The notes below the pieces were generated by a model. The model worked only from the letters and a program-made list of their open reading frames with translations. It did not search any database and had not been told where the DNA came from. Below, in pieces: positions 50,694 through 62,910 of a DNA stretch of 64,000 nucleotides (position 1 is the first letter of the stretch; every line of letters starts with the position of its first letter). A program made the translations under genes and the position numbers. Origin of the DNA: Isoetes taiwanensis. Its lineage: Eukaryota > Streptophyta > Lycopodiopsida > Isoetales > Isoetaceae. The DNA lies in the NCBI GenBank assembly GCA_021234155.1, contig JAJEKV010000025.1, positions 10,769,794 through 10,833,793 of the forward strand, in the 5' to 3' direction.

Positions 50694-52202
50694 TAACCCC
50701 TTTGTTGTTCTCTCTCCCACGCACCCTTCTCTCCTTCTCAAATCTTGCACACAGTTTCTACAACATACAGTGAGAGTACTTGGCTCTCAAATGAATATGG
50801 CCCACTATCAATGACAACCTCTTTACCCTATTCTTAGAGCAGGATTTTGTATCACTTTAAGCTTATGAGGGCAATTTCTTCTTTGGGTGTGCAAACCCTA
50901 GTTTGACAGATCTTGCTATGACACAGTAACCTATTGCTTACTGATTTGACATTGAGGCGAATGTGCCCCATTTCTTGACATCTATAAGATTGAAGAGGTC
51001 TTCTAAACATTTGTGGTCTTGGACCCCAAGATTGAGTTGAGGAGTTGTGTTATACATGAACATGTTTCTTGGTGATCATACATTGGTTGAACTTGGTATC
51101 CTTGATATTGGGGAGATCCTAAGGCTTGAGTTTGAGGTCTTATCATCCAATTCCCATCCCTTGACGAATTGAAAACATTGATCCGTTTCTATGATTTGTT
51201 TTTCCCCACAATTTCGATAAGGAGGCTTAAATTCAAGAAAGGTTGACATTCACTTGTGATATGAAAAATAACGCCTAAATTTTATTTTTGAAGCAATGGA
51301 GGATATTTGCATGATTAATAGTGTCTGTTCTCAAATGGAGAAAATGCACAATTATGATATTATTTTTTTTTTGAAGAACGTGTTTACTTCATATTATACA
51401 CTAAAATATTACAAAGTACTTTTAAGTAAGAAATGTCCTCAAGCATCAATCACTTTTAGATGATCATCGATATTGGAATTATGGGATGTTATTTTGTGTT
51501 ATTATGAGGCTAACTAAACAATATTTATAAAAACATTAAAAAATAACATCAATTGCGATTTTCTCCCATTTGCAGTAATAAGAGACTATTAATCATGCCA
51601 ATATGTCTAAATTGCTTCAAAATGTACCTAAGCATTTTCCACATCACAAATGACATCCAACGCCGATTCTAAGCCCTTGCCTAAATTGTGGGAAACAATC
51701 ATAGAACAGATCAATGCTTTCAATTGATACAAGGGATGGAGTTGGGATGATAAGACTAAACTCAAGTCTAGGATCTCCCAATATCAAAGATACCAAGTTC
51801 AACCAATGTATGATCATAGAGAATATGTCCTTGTATAACACAACCTCAACTCAATACTGGGGGTCCAAGACCAAATGTTTAGGAAGAAGACCCTTCAATT
51901 ATAGATAAGAAACAAATATTACGCCTCTTCAATGTCCAAATCTAATGAAACCAATGTTACCAACCAATATGTAAAATCTGTCAAACCCAAGGGCTGCACA
52001 CCAAGAAAATTGCCTCATAAGCTTAAAGTGATACAAAATCCCACCCTAAGAATAGGGTAAAGAGGTTGTCATCGAGTAGTGGGGCCATATTCGTTGGAGA
52101 GCCAAGTACTCAAATTTTATGTTGTAGAAATCAGAATGGAATTTGAGAAGGAGAGAATGAATCATGTATGAGAGAGAAAACAAGGTTAATAATGAAAGTT
52201 TA
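50681..52202. repeat. 1.5-kb long inverted repeat with ~690-bp arms
   Basis: Left arm 50681-51372 and right arm 51528-52202 are reverse complements with moderate divergence. Matching landmarks include GACAACCTCTTTACCCTATT (50813; inverted near 52062), TTTTGTATCACTTTAAGCTTATG (50853; inverted near 52033), ATGATCATACATTGGTTGAA-type sequence (51075/51800) and GCATGATTAATAGT (51309/51596). The spacer is about 155 bases. A minus-strand frame in the right arm (51841-51644) is open but unfamiliar. It may be a fold-back transposon or two head-to-head copies of one element. Confidence 0.88.
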
Positions 52203-52900
52203 GTTCATAATGAAGATATCTAGTTTCAAATTTGTTTGAGGAACAAATATTAGATGACGAGGTGGATAGATGGATTCATAAGAGATGTTTGAAGAAATCA
52301 AGAATCGTTTCAACCCAAAGCGGTAAGAGAGATTATAAACACAACCACCTAAAAGCAAGAGAGGTGTCCATAAAAGTATAAAAGAGTTATGAATTTAAAA
52401 ATGAGTCAATTCTATGATATTTTAAAAAGATATGGAAAATAAACAACCCTCACCACCTTAAACAATTCACAAGCAAATTGCCCCTAGTTGTCGTAGAAGA
52501 TATTAATGTCTCATGAAAGAGTCATAGGAGGTAATTGTAAATTTCGCATGGCCCATAATAGCCAACATGAGTCTCGTGCTTTAGATGTTGGAAATTAATG
52601 GAACCTTTAATAAGGAATTGCACAATAGATGGAGAGAGTCCAAGGTGAACATCATGCCCGAGTCTATATGGAAAAATTAGAATTGCCTAACCCCGCACCT
52701 TAAAGGCATTTTGTGATTAGGATGGCTGATCAAAGGAGGTACAAACTATTGGGATTGATTACTTGAATAAAACATTAATTGTTGGTGTAACTCTCTTTGT
52801 GGACTATGTAATTTCCTTTTGAGGATGGCATGGAGGTTTACTTATCCATTATTACTAGGTAGGCTATAATACGCAAGCTTCAAGCAACACGTATTGGTTC
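52203..52900. other. intergenic, nothing recognised
   Basis: AT-rich sequence with no supportable feature. Confidence 0.5.
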
Positions 52901-52904
52901 ACGG

Positions 52905-53725
52905 CCATATTCAAAATGAGGTGCACCTCGACTACTACAACAAGCCGGATTCACAATCCGACTACCGCATCGTATGTTGGAGCCCCGACACCTCTCGGCC
53001 CGATTATGCTCAATTATGATTGTGACGCCTAAGGATTTTTAAGACGTCGTAATACGAGTTTGCCTAAGTTTTGATGGTATATCGAGCCCCATAGACGGTT
53101 TCACTTAAGCTTTTTAATATGAATACCAGATTCGGAACCTCTACCAAAATAACCAATGTCCTAATAAGATTACTAACCAATCTAACCTGAGGTAATGTGA
53201 TATTTTTATCTTAAATCTATGTTTTTTTATAATAACCATTGAATTGTTTTAGGATATGGTCTATGGTTTCAAGAATTATATCTATATCAACCCCCCGTTA
53301 TTTTGCTACATATTCTAAAACGAGGTGCACCCTGGATCACCACCGCCTTGATCTCGTCAACCGACGGCCTGCATCGATGCTGGAGCCTCCGGACACCTTC
53401 GCTTCAATTATGCTCAATTGCGATTGTGATTAAGATTTTAAGTATTTAATACGCAGCTCGTTTTTAAGGTTTTGATGGTATATCGAGCCTCATAATGCTC
53501 ACTTGCTTTTAGAATATGAACACGGATTCTAACCTCTACCAAAATAACTCAATGTCCTAAATGACCATTTAAACCAATCTAACCAAAGGAGGTAATGGAC
53601 TATTTTTATCTTTAAATCTATGTTTTTTTATAATAACTCATTGAATTGTTTTAGGATATGGTCTATGGTTTCCCAAGAATTATATCTATATCAAACTCGA
53701 ACCCCTCGTTATTTTGTGCATACAT
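52905..53725. repeat. diverged tandem duplication, unit ~400 bp
   Basis: Unit 1 (about 52905-53300) and unit 2 (about 53308-53725) share GAGGTGCACC, ATTATGCTCAATT, TTTTGATGGTATATCGAGCC, CCTCTACCAAAATAAC, TATGTTTTTTTATAATAAC and GGATATGGTCTATGGTTTC in order. It lies upstream of a gypsy element and may be part of its leader or LTR. Confidence 0.85.
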
Positions 53726-54329
53726 ATTGGGATGAAACACCGAGATTAAAAGTAGAGTGCATATCCAATCTAGGGATAGGATGGAAATGATAGTGATACT
53801 AGCTCCTCTATAGAGGACATCCTCATGATTTATGATGATAACAATGATGATAACGATGATGATGATGATTATGATGATAATAATAAGGGAATTGAGGAAC
53901 ATCAAGTGTATGTTGAGGAAAAGGGTTATGAAAGAATAAACATTAGGAAGACACTTCTCGAGCATCGCTTAGAAAAATGGATGAATTGTGTATTGTAAAT
54001 GCTTATACTATAAGTGTGGATGTTACTAACGAACCATTTCGTAAGAAATAGAAGAAGATGAATAAGAGAACATCCCAACTACTTCTCCAAATATGAGGAA
54101 GGGGAATCCAAACTAAAAGAGACTCCGCATTATAGTGCACCTAGGATAGATCAAGCAATGCTAACATCTCCGAGATTATTGATTTAAATTTAGGACCTAA
54201 GAACTCTAAAGTGATTGGCTGAACCCAAAAACTTGGATGAGGAGCTACAAAATATGGATCTCTTTTCAGAATCAAGATGTATTTATGGAGTTATCGTGAC
54301 CTTAGAGGTATATTCCGCTTTGAGTGCAT

Positions 54330-55800
54330 AAGATTTTTGGAACTCAGCAAGAGCGGTTAGACAAAAAACCTTATAGGATGAATCCAAATTATTCAAGTGT
54401 GGTTAAGGAAGAAATTGACAAATTTTAGGTTGGTTTTATAGAGTCGCATTATAATAGTATCATTTTCAAGCAATTGTTATAGTCCCATAAAGAATAAGAA
54501 ACTAAGAGTGTGTAGATTATGATGTAATTGAATACAGAATAATTAAAGATGGATTTTCCGTATTATTTATCGATAATGTTAGATTCAGTTGCTGACATGA
54601 ATATTGTATTTTCCTTGACGGTTTTAGTGATATGGAGCAAGTAATTTAGGAGTAACTATGGTTTAATGGGGTTAATAGTCATGGCAATATTATATAAATG
54701 TTATTCTAAGGTCACCTAATAAATATAAAGGGCATAGGACAATATAACACGGGGGTGAAGAACCATTGATATTTATGAATTGGTTTCCAGGCACTATCAT
54801 TGGGATGATAATTAGTCGAGAAAAGGCCATAGATATATCCTATATGATAAAGTCATATAATCTAATTAAAGGCAAGGAGATATTTTGATATAAAAGGCAA
54901 TCACGGGCTAAAAAGGCTAAAGTCGCAGAGATCTATAAATAGGAACCTAAAATTCGCTTGGACATATCAGCAAATCCAGCTTCTATTGAGGCGTTATTTT
55001 AGCCTATTGGAACCTATGAAGTCTAGTTTTGGAATTGGGAGCACATATCGTAGTTCATCCGTATGAGAGTAATGGTCAAAAACGTGACAGGGGTCACAAA
55101 TCACCTGCTTACAACGACTTTAAGGACGGTAATTACTTTCCATCTGTGGCTACTTGAGTAGTGAATTATCGAGGGCCATGTTAGAGTCAGCCATTTGCTA
55201 TAGAACACTTGTGCTTCCCATAACCTGTTGGATCCTAAGCAGGTTAATGGTGCCGCCATATTAATTAAGGCCAGCTTGAATAAAGCTTTAGTCCGTGTTC
55301 TATTATTTCATTATGGTTCTATGATTCTCGTGTTACAACTTCCCAAATATACATGAATTGTATCATTTAGTGGTTATAAATTCAAGTAACCATTGCTCCC
55401 CAAGACCAAACAAAACAACATTTGTTACGTAATGGGGGTGTTTGCATAGGGTTATTATTTGATTAGAATACTCCCGCTATTTCAAAGAGTGGTCATTAAT
55501 GAATTTATGGACTATATATAAGGCAATTTATGAGGTGTTTTAGATGATTTTGTGTTTACGATGCATCAGACCATAAAGAGAAATTACGATTGTGCTTAAA
55601 AATGTCGGACTATGGTATCTCTTTAAACCCTAATATATTTGAGTTACTCATGGTAGATTATTAGGAAGAATTGTTTCGCCCAGAATTATGACATTGATCC
55701 TAATAAAATTAAATTTGATCATCTAGTGCCACCAACTAATGTGAAGCAATTGCAAGCCTTTTAGGCCAAGTGTTGGTTATCATCGCTTTATTTATAAGAC
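54330..55800 (+). pseudogene. gypsy reverse transcriptase remnant
   Basis: RLDKKPYRMNPNYSSVVKEE with IDKF then a stop (54350-54427), VGFIESHYNS, VCVDY-type residues near 54515, TIKDGF-like IIKDGF, FIDNVRFS, FLDGFS near 54615, FQRVVINEFMDY near 55480 and VLDDFVF (the catalytic DD box) near 55540 follow the canonical gypsy RT order. KCRTMVSL-type residues near 55605 correspond to the thumb. Many stops. Confidence 0.75.
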
Positions 55801-55929
55801 ATTATGCGTATAAGGCCCATTCCTTAACATCACTTCTAAGAGATGGGAAATGAATATAATTAGCCTATTGAATGTCAAAAAGGCTTTTTACAATATTGAA
55901 AGAATCATGTTTATCGCACTTCATACTTA

Positions 55930-56290
55930 AGTTTCTAGATGGGACTGAAGGAGTTCCATCTACATGTAGATGCATCCGCTTATGCACAGAAAGCATTTAT
56001 CCCTAAATGCAGAAGATGGATGGGACCACCCAATCTATTATGCAAGTAGGCGTAAAATATCTCATGCAGAAGAAAACTATTCAACTAAATAGCAAAGGGT
56101 TAGGAATGATCTATTCTATAATAAAGTTTCGCTACTACTTACTTGGTAAAGAATTAGTTTCTATGTTGACCATCACATTAAAGTATCTAATTTTGAAACC
56201 TCAGAACGGGAAGGATTACCGATGGTTAATCATATTACAAGAATTTCAATTTCGGATTGTTGTGTGTCATCTGCCAATGAAGGTATAAAG
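55930..56290 (+). pseudogene. gypsy RNase H remnant
   Basis: FHLHVDASAYA (first Asp, near 55960), GWDHPIYYASR near 56018, KISHAEENYST near 56058, then KGLGMIYSIIKFRYYLLGKE and, after a shift, WLIILQEFQFRIVV (56222-56268). The blocks are in the usual RNase H order with at least three frame changes. Confidence 0.75.
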
Positions 56291-56312
56291 TTAAAACACT
56301 TAAATATGCAAT

Positions 56313-56772
56313 TATTATACAATCAAGGCTTAAGAAAGAAAGTCAGGCACTATGGAAAGGGAAGGTGAGCCAAATAACCCATGCTAAAGATATGGAAGAA
56401 TCATATGGCAACAAGGTTATTTGAGAAGAACCTCACAGAAGAAAAATACCTATGGTGGAAAATGGAGATAACTCGCAAATAAAGGCCTCTGGAAGGAAAA
56501 GAGCTGTTGCTTGGTAGTTATAGCGAGGAATAAAGGAAGAAAAGCTGTAAGGAAAGAAACTACAAGTATCTATGAAGAGAAGAAGATTGTCGGGCCTTAA
56601 GGGCAAACCAGAAGAAATATCAATGGTGACAAGGAACGGGCCAAGGTGAATGAGGGCTAGTGAAGAAACTTTAGGAATAAAGGAGCGTTTAGTTGGAGAA
56701 TAAACCTACTGAAAAATAAAAAAGAAACTAAAGGAAAGGATGTATTAACAATTGTTAACAAAGGGGCAAGAA
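56313..56772. repeat. dispersed direct duplication (partner 59620-60095)
   Basis: Shared blocks: AGGCACTATGGAAAGGGAAG, AATACC(C/T)ATGGTGGAAAATGG, AGAAATATCAATGGTGACAA, AATAAAGGAGCG and AGGATGTATTAA. The purine-rich segment separates RNase H and integrase remnants here. The partner lies in a second decayed gypsy copy. Confidence 0.85.
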
Positions 56773-56929
56773 TGTATGCGGTTTTGTTTGAGCTGTTTCT
56801 CTATAAAGTTGGCTTTATTTGAATGATTTTGAAAACTCTGCTTCTTCCGCACGATTTTCAAGGCCTAAGGGAACCAGAGTTCTAAATGCGCTTGTTGTTG
56901 CTAGCCAAATAAGCGGATTTACAACAAAT

Positions 56930-57600
56930 GAATAAACATCAAAGAGTAGTCCTTACCATCCATGAGCCAATGGACAAGCTGAGCTAATAAATAAAACCTT
57001 ATGCAATACTATGATGAAAATTTGCTCCACTTAGTCGTAAATCCCATTGGGACCAAAGATTATTGATGCTCAGAGGGCATATCGTGACCGCTTACAAGGT
57101 ATTACAAAGGCTATGCCATATTCCAATTAGTATATGGGCTTGAAGCTGTGATACCAATTGAGTTGGAAACAACAAGTTTGGAGGATAGCACTCAACATGT
57201 CGAGAATAGGAGTGTGAAAGAACGATTGAAGGAACTTGAAACGTTAGAGAGACAAGATTTCTAGCCCTGCTAATGAGAAGCATTACAAAAAGAGAAAAGA
57301 AAATGGAAGTATAAGCATTTGCAAAAGAATTTAAGTTCGAGGCCAAGTATCGTTATATGAAGCAAAAACATCGAAGGCCCAAAGAAGTTGAAGATGAGAT
57401 AGGTTGGACCATGTGGCGTAGCAAGTATTTCTAACATTTCAATATAGCTCCACTCTTTGAGGGAGATCTTCTTCCACAAGAATAAATGGTTATCCCCAAG
57501 AAGAAATATTATAGGTCGCCGATGAGGACAACAACAGCTTCTATAATGACAGAGTTGGTAGTTCCTGACTCCAGGAACATCCCCGCCATGGCTACATCGT
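56930..57600 (+). pseudogene. gypsy integrase C-terminal remnant
   Basis: YHP-stop-ANGQAEL (56962-57000) contains the catalytic Glu region of the integrase. DWDLK-like residues and YGLEAVIPIELE near 57130-57165, then basic helical sequence and EGDLLPQE near 57460, are typical of the integrase C-terminus. 57400-57560 recurs at 61965-62140. Confidence 0.7.
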
Positions 57601-57620
57601 AATCCCAAGGTTCAAAGAGA

Positions 57621-58739
57621 ACGTACGGTTGATGAAATGGGATAATTCACAAGGGAAGACGAGGAGGGTTGCAAACCGGAAACCTAGCATTAATATTCAT
57701 AAGCCTTTATGCTTGCTTAGACATAATATGGAATGAAAAGAATTCTCAGCGCTAATATTAGGAAGGCATATAATGTTAGTAGCTTATTTAATATCACCTA
57801 TTAGCCTCAAATATTGGCACCTAAAATTGTATTACAAGTATTGCATTTCCAACTTTCGCCTTACAACCTCAAATGTTAGCAAATGGACCCTTTATATAAA
57901 AAAAAAATATAAACAATATTAATTCTCTAATATTAATTAGGTTTAGTTAGAACAGTAAGGTGGTACTATATGCAAAAGGCAGCGGCCATGCGTATCCGCT
58001 TCCTCCGTGATGATCATGGCTATGGCAAGAGTCGGTTCCCGCCTACTTACTCTCTAACAAAATCAAATTCCCCAATTCCCTCCTATTATCCTGATTTCTT
58101 TCTACAAAGTTATTGCTATTTCTATAGGTTTTGTTATTTGTTATTTGCCCAAAACTACACAAGAGAATCTCCTCCGTAAACCCCTATGCCCCAAATCCAC
58201 CTGCACTGCACCCATCACCATACACACAAAGAAAATTATTCACTCTCAATTATCATCATCCTAATCAGAATAAAAGATGATCAAATATGTAATAGCATTG
58301 ATGGATCAAACTGTACTGTGACACTGCAGCTGAAGCAAGAGAGGACATGAATAGGCACAAGATCTAGCTTCCATTCACGTTGCTTTTCACTTATACAATT
58401 TCAATAGAATCGGACCTTAAACACTATAAACTTTGTCATTCATGTGGATAAACTGAGAACTTCCTAAGTCTATGATTTTGACACATAAGCGATCCTAATC
58501 TTCCATCACTTCCAATCACATAATTCTAGCTTTTTACAATTTCGCCATTAAAATAGTCTTGAATCATGTGGAGTATAGTCTTCTACCATACCCATGCTCT
58601 GCTCCTTAGTTAGCCCTCATAATAACACAAAATAAAAATCATAATTGGCGCATTTTCTCATTTGCGCCTATATATACGGGAGCCGAACTCATCACGATCA
58701 ACTCGTAAGCGTGCTTAAGGCTACCATCTTCATCTATTC
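57621..58739. other. spacer between gypsy fragments
   Basis: No recognisable feature. The 69-codon frame at 57970 has no domain. Confidence 0.45.
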
Positions 58740-59200
58740 CTAATTGCTACCGAGATGGGATTTCTAATTTGCTGGCAAAACTGCTTCTGGCCATACACTA
58801 ACATAAAAGGTTGTTTTGTGGCAACTTTGTATTATTCTATAGGCCCATAATGCATCTAACAACTTTGTCCAAATTTTGGGGATGATATGGGGTGCTTTTT
58901 TCATGAGATATGTCACATCGCTCCGGGGCTTAAGGCTGTAATTGTCTCCATTGATCAAGGAGAACCCTATCACTCACTAACTCTAAAGGACAACCAAACC
59001 TAATGGGATGATGTTTCTATATAAAAAGGCTGCAACAACATCAAGATTATCATGGCGCAAGGCTTGGCTCGCCCACTTAGTTACGTAGTCCTATATATGC
59101 CTGAGAGGAACTATTGGGTTCATGGCACAGAATCTCTAGTAGGCCTGCCCATACGCTGGCAGGTCACACGTCACATGAGCTTACATCGTAAAACAGGTCG
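58740..59200 (-). mobile_element. gypsy integrase fragment, opposite strand
   Basis: On the minus strand VTKWASQALRHDN, VAAFLYRNII (about 59100-59010) and, lower, KIWTKLLDALWAYR (about 58875-58830) then YVSVWPEAVLPAN match the central and C-terminal integrase core of gypsy elements. Orientation opposes the element at 53.7-57.6 kb, so it is a separate insertion. Confidence 0.7.
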
Positions 59201-59619
59201 CTACCGGTGAATTCCGTATTTAGCACCTTTTAGCAGCTACATCAAGAAGAAATGACTACCGCAGGAACCATGACAAGACTTAATGGACTTTTGCACCTAA
59301 GAGGGAATATGCATTCACAGCAATATATCATCCTACCACCCTATATAAGGTCTAATAGAGTGAAAGGCTTACATCTTTGAATAAGTCGCTTTCTTTTACC
59401 AATTAGTTTCATCTTCGGAAATTTATTAGAAAGAAATCGCCACATCCGAATACTCATTCTCGTAATTCCACTAACCGCAACAAATCAAAGATCAAGAAAT
59501 CATTCACCCCCTATCCTTATAATCTACTAATAACTGGATAAATGGTCACCGGCATGGGATCTTCCTAGCTTACAACAATATTTCACAATGAAGGTACAAA
59601 AGCTGCAAAATACCTTAAA

Positions 59620-60095
59620 TATGCAAATTACTATGTACAACTGCTAGCTTAAGAAAAGAAAGCTAGGCACTATGGAAAGGGAAGCAAGTAGCCCGAGAAA
59701 TGCGCCACGAATAACCCATGAGAAAGATATAAGTATATAAATAAAGGTCGGGAGAAGAACCCTATAGAAGAAAAATACCCATGGTGGAAAATGGAGATAA
59801 CGTTGGCAAACAAAGGCCCCAAAGGAAAGGGCTTGTTTAGAGAAGAGAAGTATGGAGAATTAAAGGAAGAAAAAAGCTAAAGGAAAGAAACCATGGAAGT
59901 ACCTACGGAAGAAAGAAGATTGTCATGGCCTTATGGGCAAAACCAGAAAAGAAATATCAATGGTGACAAGGAATGGCCACAAGAATGACTTTATTGAAGA
60001 AGAAATCTCAGGAATAAAGGAGCGCCGAGTTGGAGAATAAGTTCCATTAAAGAATAAAAAGGAAAACTAAAGGAAGGATGTATTAATTGTTAACA
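59620..60095. repeat. dispersed direct duplication (partner 56313-56772)
   Basis: Second copy of the purine-rich gypsy segment, in the same orientation, about 3.3 kb downstream. It retains slightly different indels, so neither copy is a simple recent duplicate. Confidence 0.85.
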
Positions 60096-60199
60096 AGGCA
60101 AGAACAGGCATGGACTATTGCGACTCTAAAGGCCATTTGGACGGTTTATCAGAAAAAGGGCGGCCATCAAGTGGAAAGCCATGGCGGTCCCGAATAGAT

Positions 60200-61620
60200 T
60201 CTAGGGTCGGAGTTGCAGCTGCCTGGCCTGGTTGAAGACAAGGGCACAATAAATAATAAGCTTAAGGCTGAACTCAGAATTTACTCCATTTATCCGCCAA
60301 GCTTTGAGAAGAAATGACCGCCGAGCTAGTGTTAGCATCAGAAAGAGATTGGTCGATGAGGAGACGAGCAGTCGATTTTCGCCGTTTGAAGAAAAATTAC
60401 GTCGCCGGTGTCGCTGACGATTTGACGTCACCACCGTTACGCAGACCGAACAAAGAAGAAGAAGAAGATTCGCACGACGATAATCGAAACGGTGAACGGT
60501 GGCCACCATTTCAGCCACCACCGCGAAAGCTGGCGAAACCACTCCTGGGGAGGTAACAGCGCCGCTCAGCATGTGAATCACCCCAGCGATTAGTTTGCGT
60601 GCAGTTTTATCACGCGAAGATGGAGCCGAGATGGAAGAATCTCCACCGCAGTCGCCCGGCGGCACCCACCAACCGACCACCATCGCAGCTATAAGCCCGC
60701 TGGCCCCACTGAAGATACCGGCCGCGACCGTCGCAAACAGGGTCATGAAACTATGGGAGGGCACGATCAACCCCTTCCTCGTTAGCTGGTCGAGACGCAT
60801 ATTGATGACGCAGCATGTTCAGCTGGTATTTGATGAGACTTATCCGCCGATGCGCGGTGCCGAGGAGTAATCACCAGGTGGCAACACGGCTGAAGGTGTG
60901 ATGATGTATGATGATGCAGCAGACTATAACAACATAGTTTTTCCAACCATATCGCATGCGGCCAGCGGATCCTTCGTTTGCTCCCTGAGCGTTCTTCACA
61001 AATGCTACACTTTCTTCGGTCGCGAGTTGTGTCGATATCAGAGATCGTCGAATCGAGTCGAGCTCGCCGGCGAGATACGTCCGCGAGAGCCATTGCCAGA
61101 GGAGCCAGTCATCGCAAAAGAAAAACCAGCTGGTTCCTCCGTCAGAGCGTACGCGTAGCGAACTAACCGCGAGTTACAACGACAGGGCCCGTGAACGCAC
61201 GCCGAACGAATCACGATTTAAACAAAGAGAAAGAGGCCGCCAACGAAGATCCTCATTTTCAGGCAACACCATCCCCAGACCGGCACCCACTCCATCATCA
61301 ACAGAACCCCGCCACCCACGACAGTTGAACTGGTCTACCGTAAGCATCGGGAGATTGTCATCCAAAGCTCATCCAGAGATGATCAACGGGCTTCATGTTA
61401 GTCGTCACAAATGGAAAAGATACGATCGCCAAATTATTTCCAGAATCAATAAGAAGACGGAGCAGTATCGGGTACTCCGACACCTTTACACTGGAATGAC
61501 AAAGAGTTTTTTAACTCACCCCAGAGGAGTCGGAGCTCACGAGCAGAATTTTCCATCCTCACACAGTGTTACCAGATGACTTGCAAAGAGAGCCTGAGAT
61601 ACAAAGCTTGTTGTCAAAGA
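60200..61620. other. GC-rich block of unknown nature
   Basis: Clearly richer in GC and CpG than its surroundings and open on both strands. The plus-strand frames (60314-60556, 60595-60870, 60898-61158, about 61160-61579) include an Arg/Glu-rich ARERTPNESRFKQRERGRQR stretch, as seen in basic gag linkers. The minus-strand frame 60800-60201 is hydrophobic at its N-terminus. I recognise no domain. Lying among gypsy fragments, a gag N-terminal region is the best guess. Confidence 0.3.
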
Positions 61621-61964
61621 CATCGCTATCGCCGCCGAAGAACAAGAAGAGTTTTGGTGAGGGATTGCCCCTCATTCACCGCTTCAGAGCAAGCCAACGT
61701 TACCCTGGATGACGACGCAGGCGGCATCACAACATGACACTGCTGGTTTTGAGTAAGGCCCGTCAATTCTTTCGCGTAGGGAGGATGACTTTATAGGCCA
61801 ACACATTCCACCGGGGAAGGTGGATTATTTCTACCAACAACAGATGCAGTACTGCAGCACCGCCGCCATCCCTGATTAGCCTCATATACTAACTAACTGT
61901 ATCTCACAATGCTCTCTAATGGCAAGTCCCACCAACAGCGAGCAAACCAAACGCAGCGTCAAAG

Positions 61965-62140
61965 CAACATGCTCGGACCATGTGGTGAGTGACGGTTTCT
62001 AATGGTTCATCACAAACATTGAGGGAGACCTTCTTCCCACAAGAGTAAATGGTTATTTGGTGAAGAAGTATTATGGGATCGATGATGAGGGAAACCAAGC
62101 AAGATCTATGTCCGCAGGAGTTGATAGTTCCTCATTGCAG
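61965..62140 (+). mobile_element. gypsy integrase C-terminal end, second copy
   Basis: CGGACCATGTGG, TTGAGGGAGACCTTCTTCCC, GAGTAAATGGTTAT and GATGATGAGG match 57400-57560. The frame reads like a terminal LxxVNG(Y/R)...KKYY motif. Only the very end of the polyprotein is present. Confidence 0.55.
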
Positions 62141-62379
62141 TATATACTGGATCCCATCCATCTTCTTGCTTGAGATATGTCTTCTTTAACCTTAAGCATT
62201 TGGTTCTCCATATTGATGGACTTCTAAGCACAGGAGCATTTGGCAAAGTTAATGTTGGATTGGCCGCTAATGATAGGGGTGCATCGGGATGGCAAATGTG
62301 CCGGATTGCTTCAAGACCGTTGTTGAGGCGGAAATAATCCACCTCCCGAAGGTTGGAAATGTGTTGGCTGCCATAGAAA

Positions 62380-62910
62380 TCATCCTCCTCCACTTGAAAG
62401 AATTGCAAGGTTCCTTTGTACTTCAAAACTGGCTGTAGAGCATTGTGATGCCACCGTGGCGCCATCCAAAGTAGCTCTGCTGTTTGCTTTCACAAATAAT
62501 TGAAGTAAAGGGAAGCAATCCTCCACAAAATATCTTACTTGTTCTTCATAGGTAGCGGTCTCTCTTTTCAAGTCTCTTTTGACAAGCTTTTGTATTCAAA
62601 ATATAATTTTGCAAAGTCTCATCCTCGATAACACTTTAATGTGCGGAGTTCTGGAGAATTTTCCTGAACCTCGCTCCTTCTAAATTGGGTTAGAAAAGCC
62701 TTTTAATGCATTCTAATTTGTAAACGTGTGGTCTCTTGAGATTGCTGCATTTCACCGTGTCGTGAGCATCAAGAAGTGTTCCTAGAAATAATTTTTAACA
62801 TCATTTTTCCATCATGGCACAAGTAGCTTAGAACGATATAGATGCCTACTCAAGATCATCTCCCGGATAGAACTTTGGATATTTCAAATCTCCCATTCTG
62901 CAACTATTCT
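62380..62910 (-). pseudogene. Ty3/gypsy gag (capsid) remnant
   Basis: Minus-strand residues MGDLKYPKFYPGDDLE (near 62900-62850), a disrupted middle (DETLQNYILNTKACQKRLEK, near 62625-62565), and TYEEQVRYFVEDCFPLLQLF followed by VKANSRATLDGATVASQ (62555-62450) follow the order of retrotransposon gag domains, with the FxxGLLP-like motif altered to FVEDCFPL. Frames change several times. Neighbouring frame 62465-62106 may be its downstream continuation. Confidence 0.6.

Larger units (their letters stand above)
53740..57620 (+). mobile_element. Ty3/gypsy retrotransposon, heavily decayed
   Basis: Traces of reverse transcriptase, RNase H and integrase occur in this order on the plus strand between about 54330 and 57600, the gypsy arrangement. 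An acidic stretch (GATGATGATGAT, 53835-53885) lies near the start. Stops and shifts are so frequent that no frame longer than about 93 codons remains. LTRs are not identified. Confidence 0.75.

Noticed and set aside
60201-60800. 199-codon minus-strand frame with hydrophobic N-terminal segment as a membrane protein gene
   Set aside because: GC-rich DNA is open in several frames here; no splice, start or domain support, and it is surrounded by gypsy remnants.
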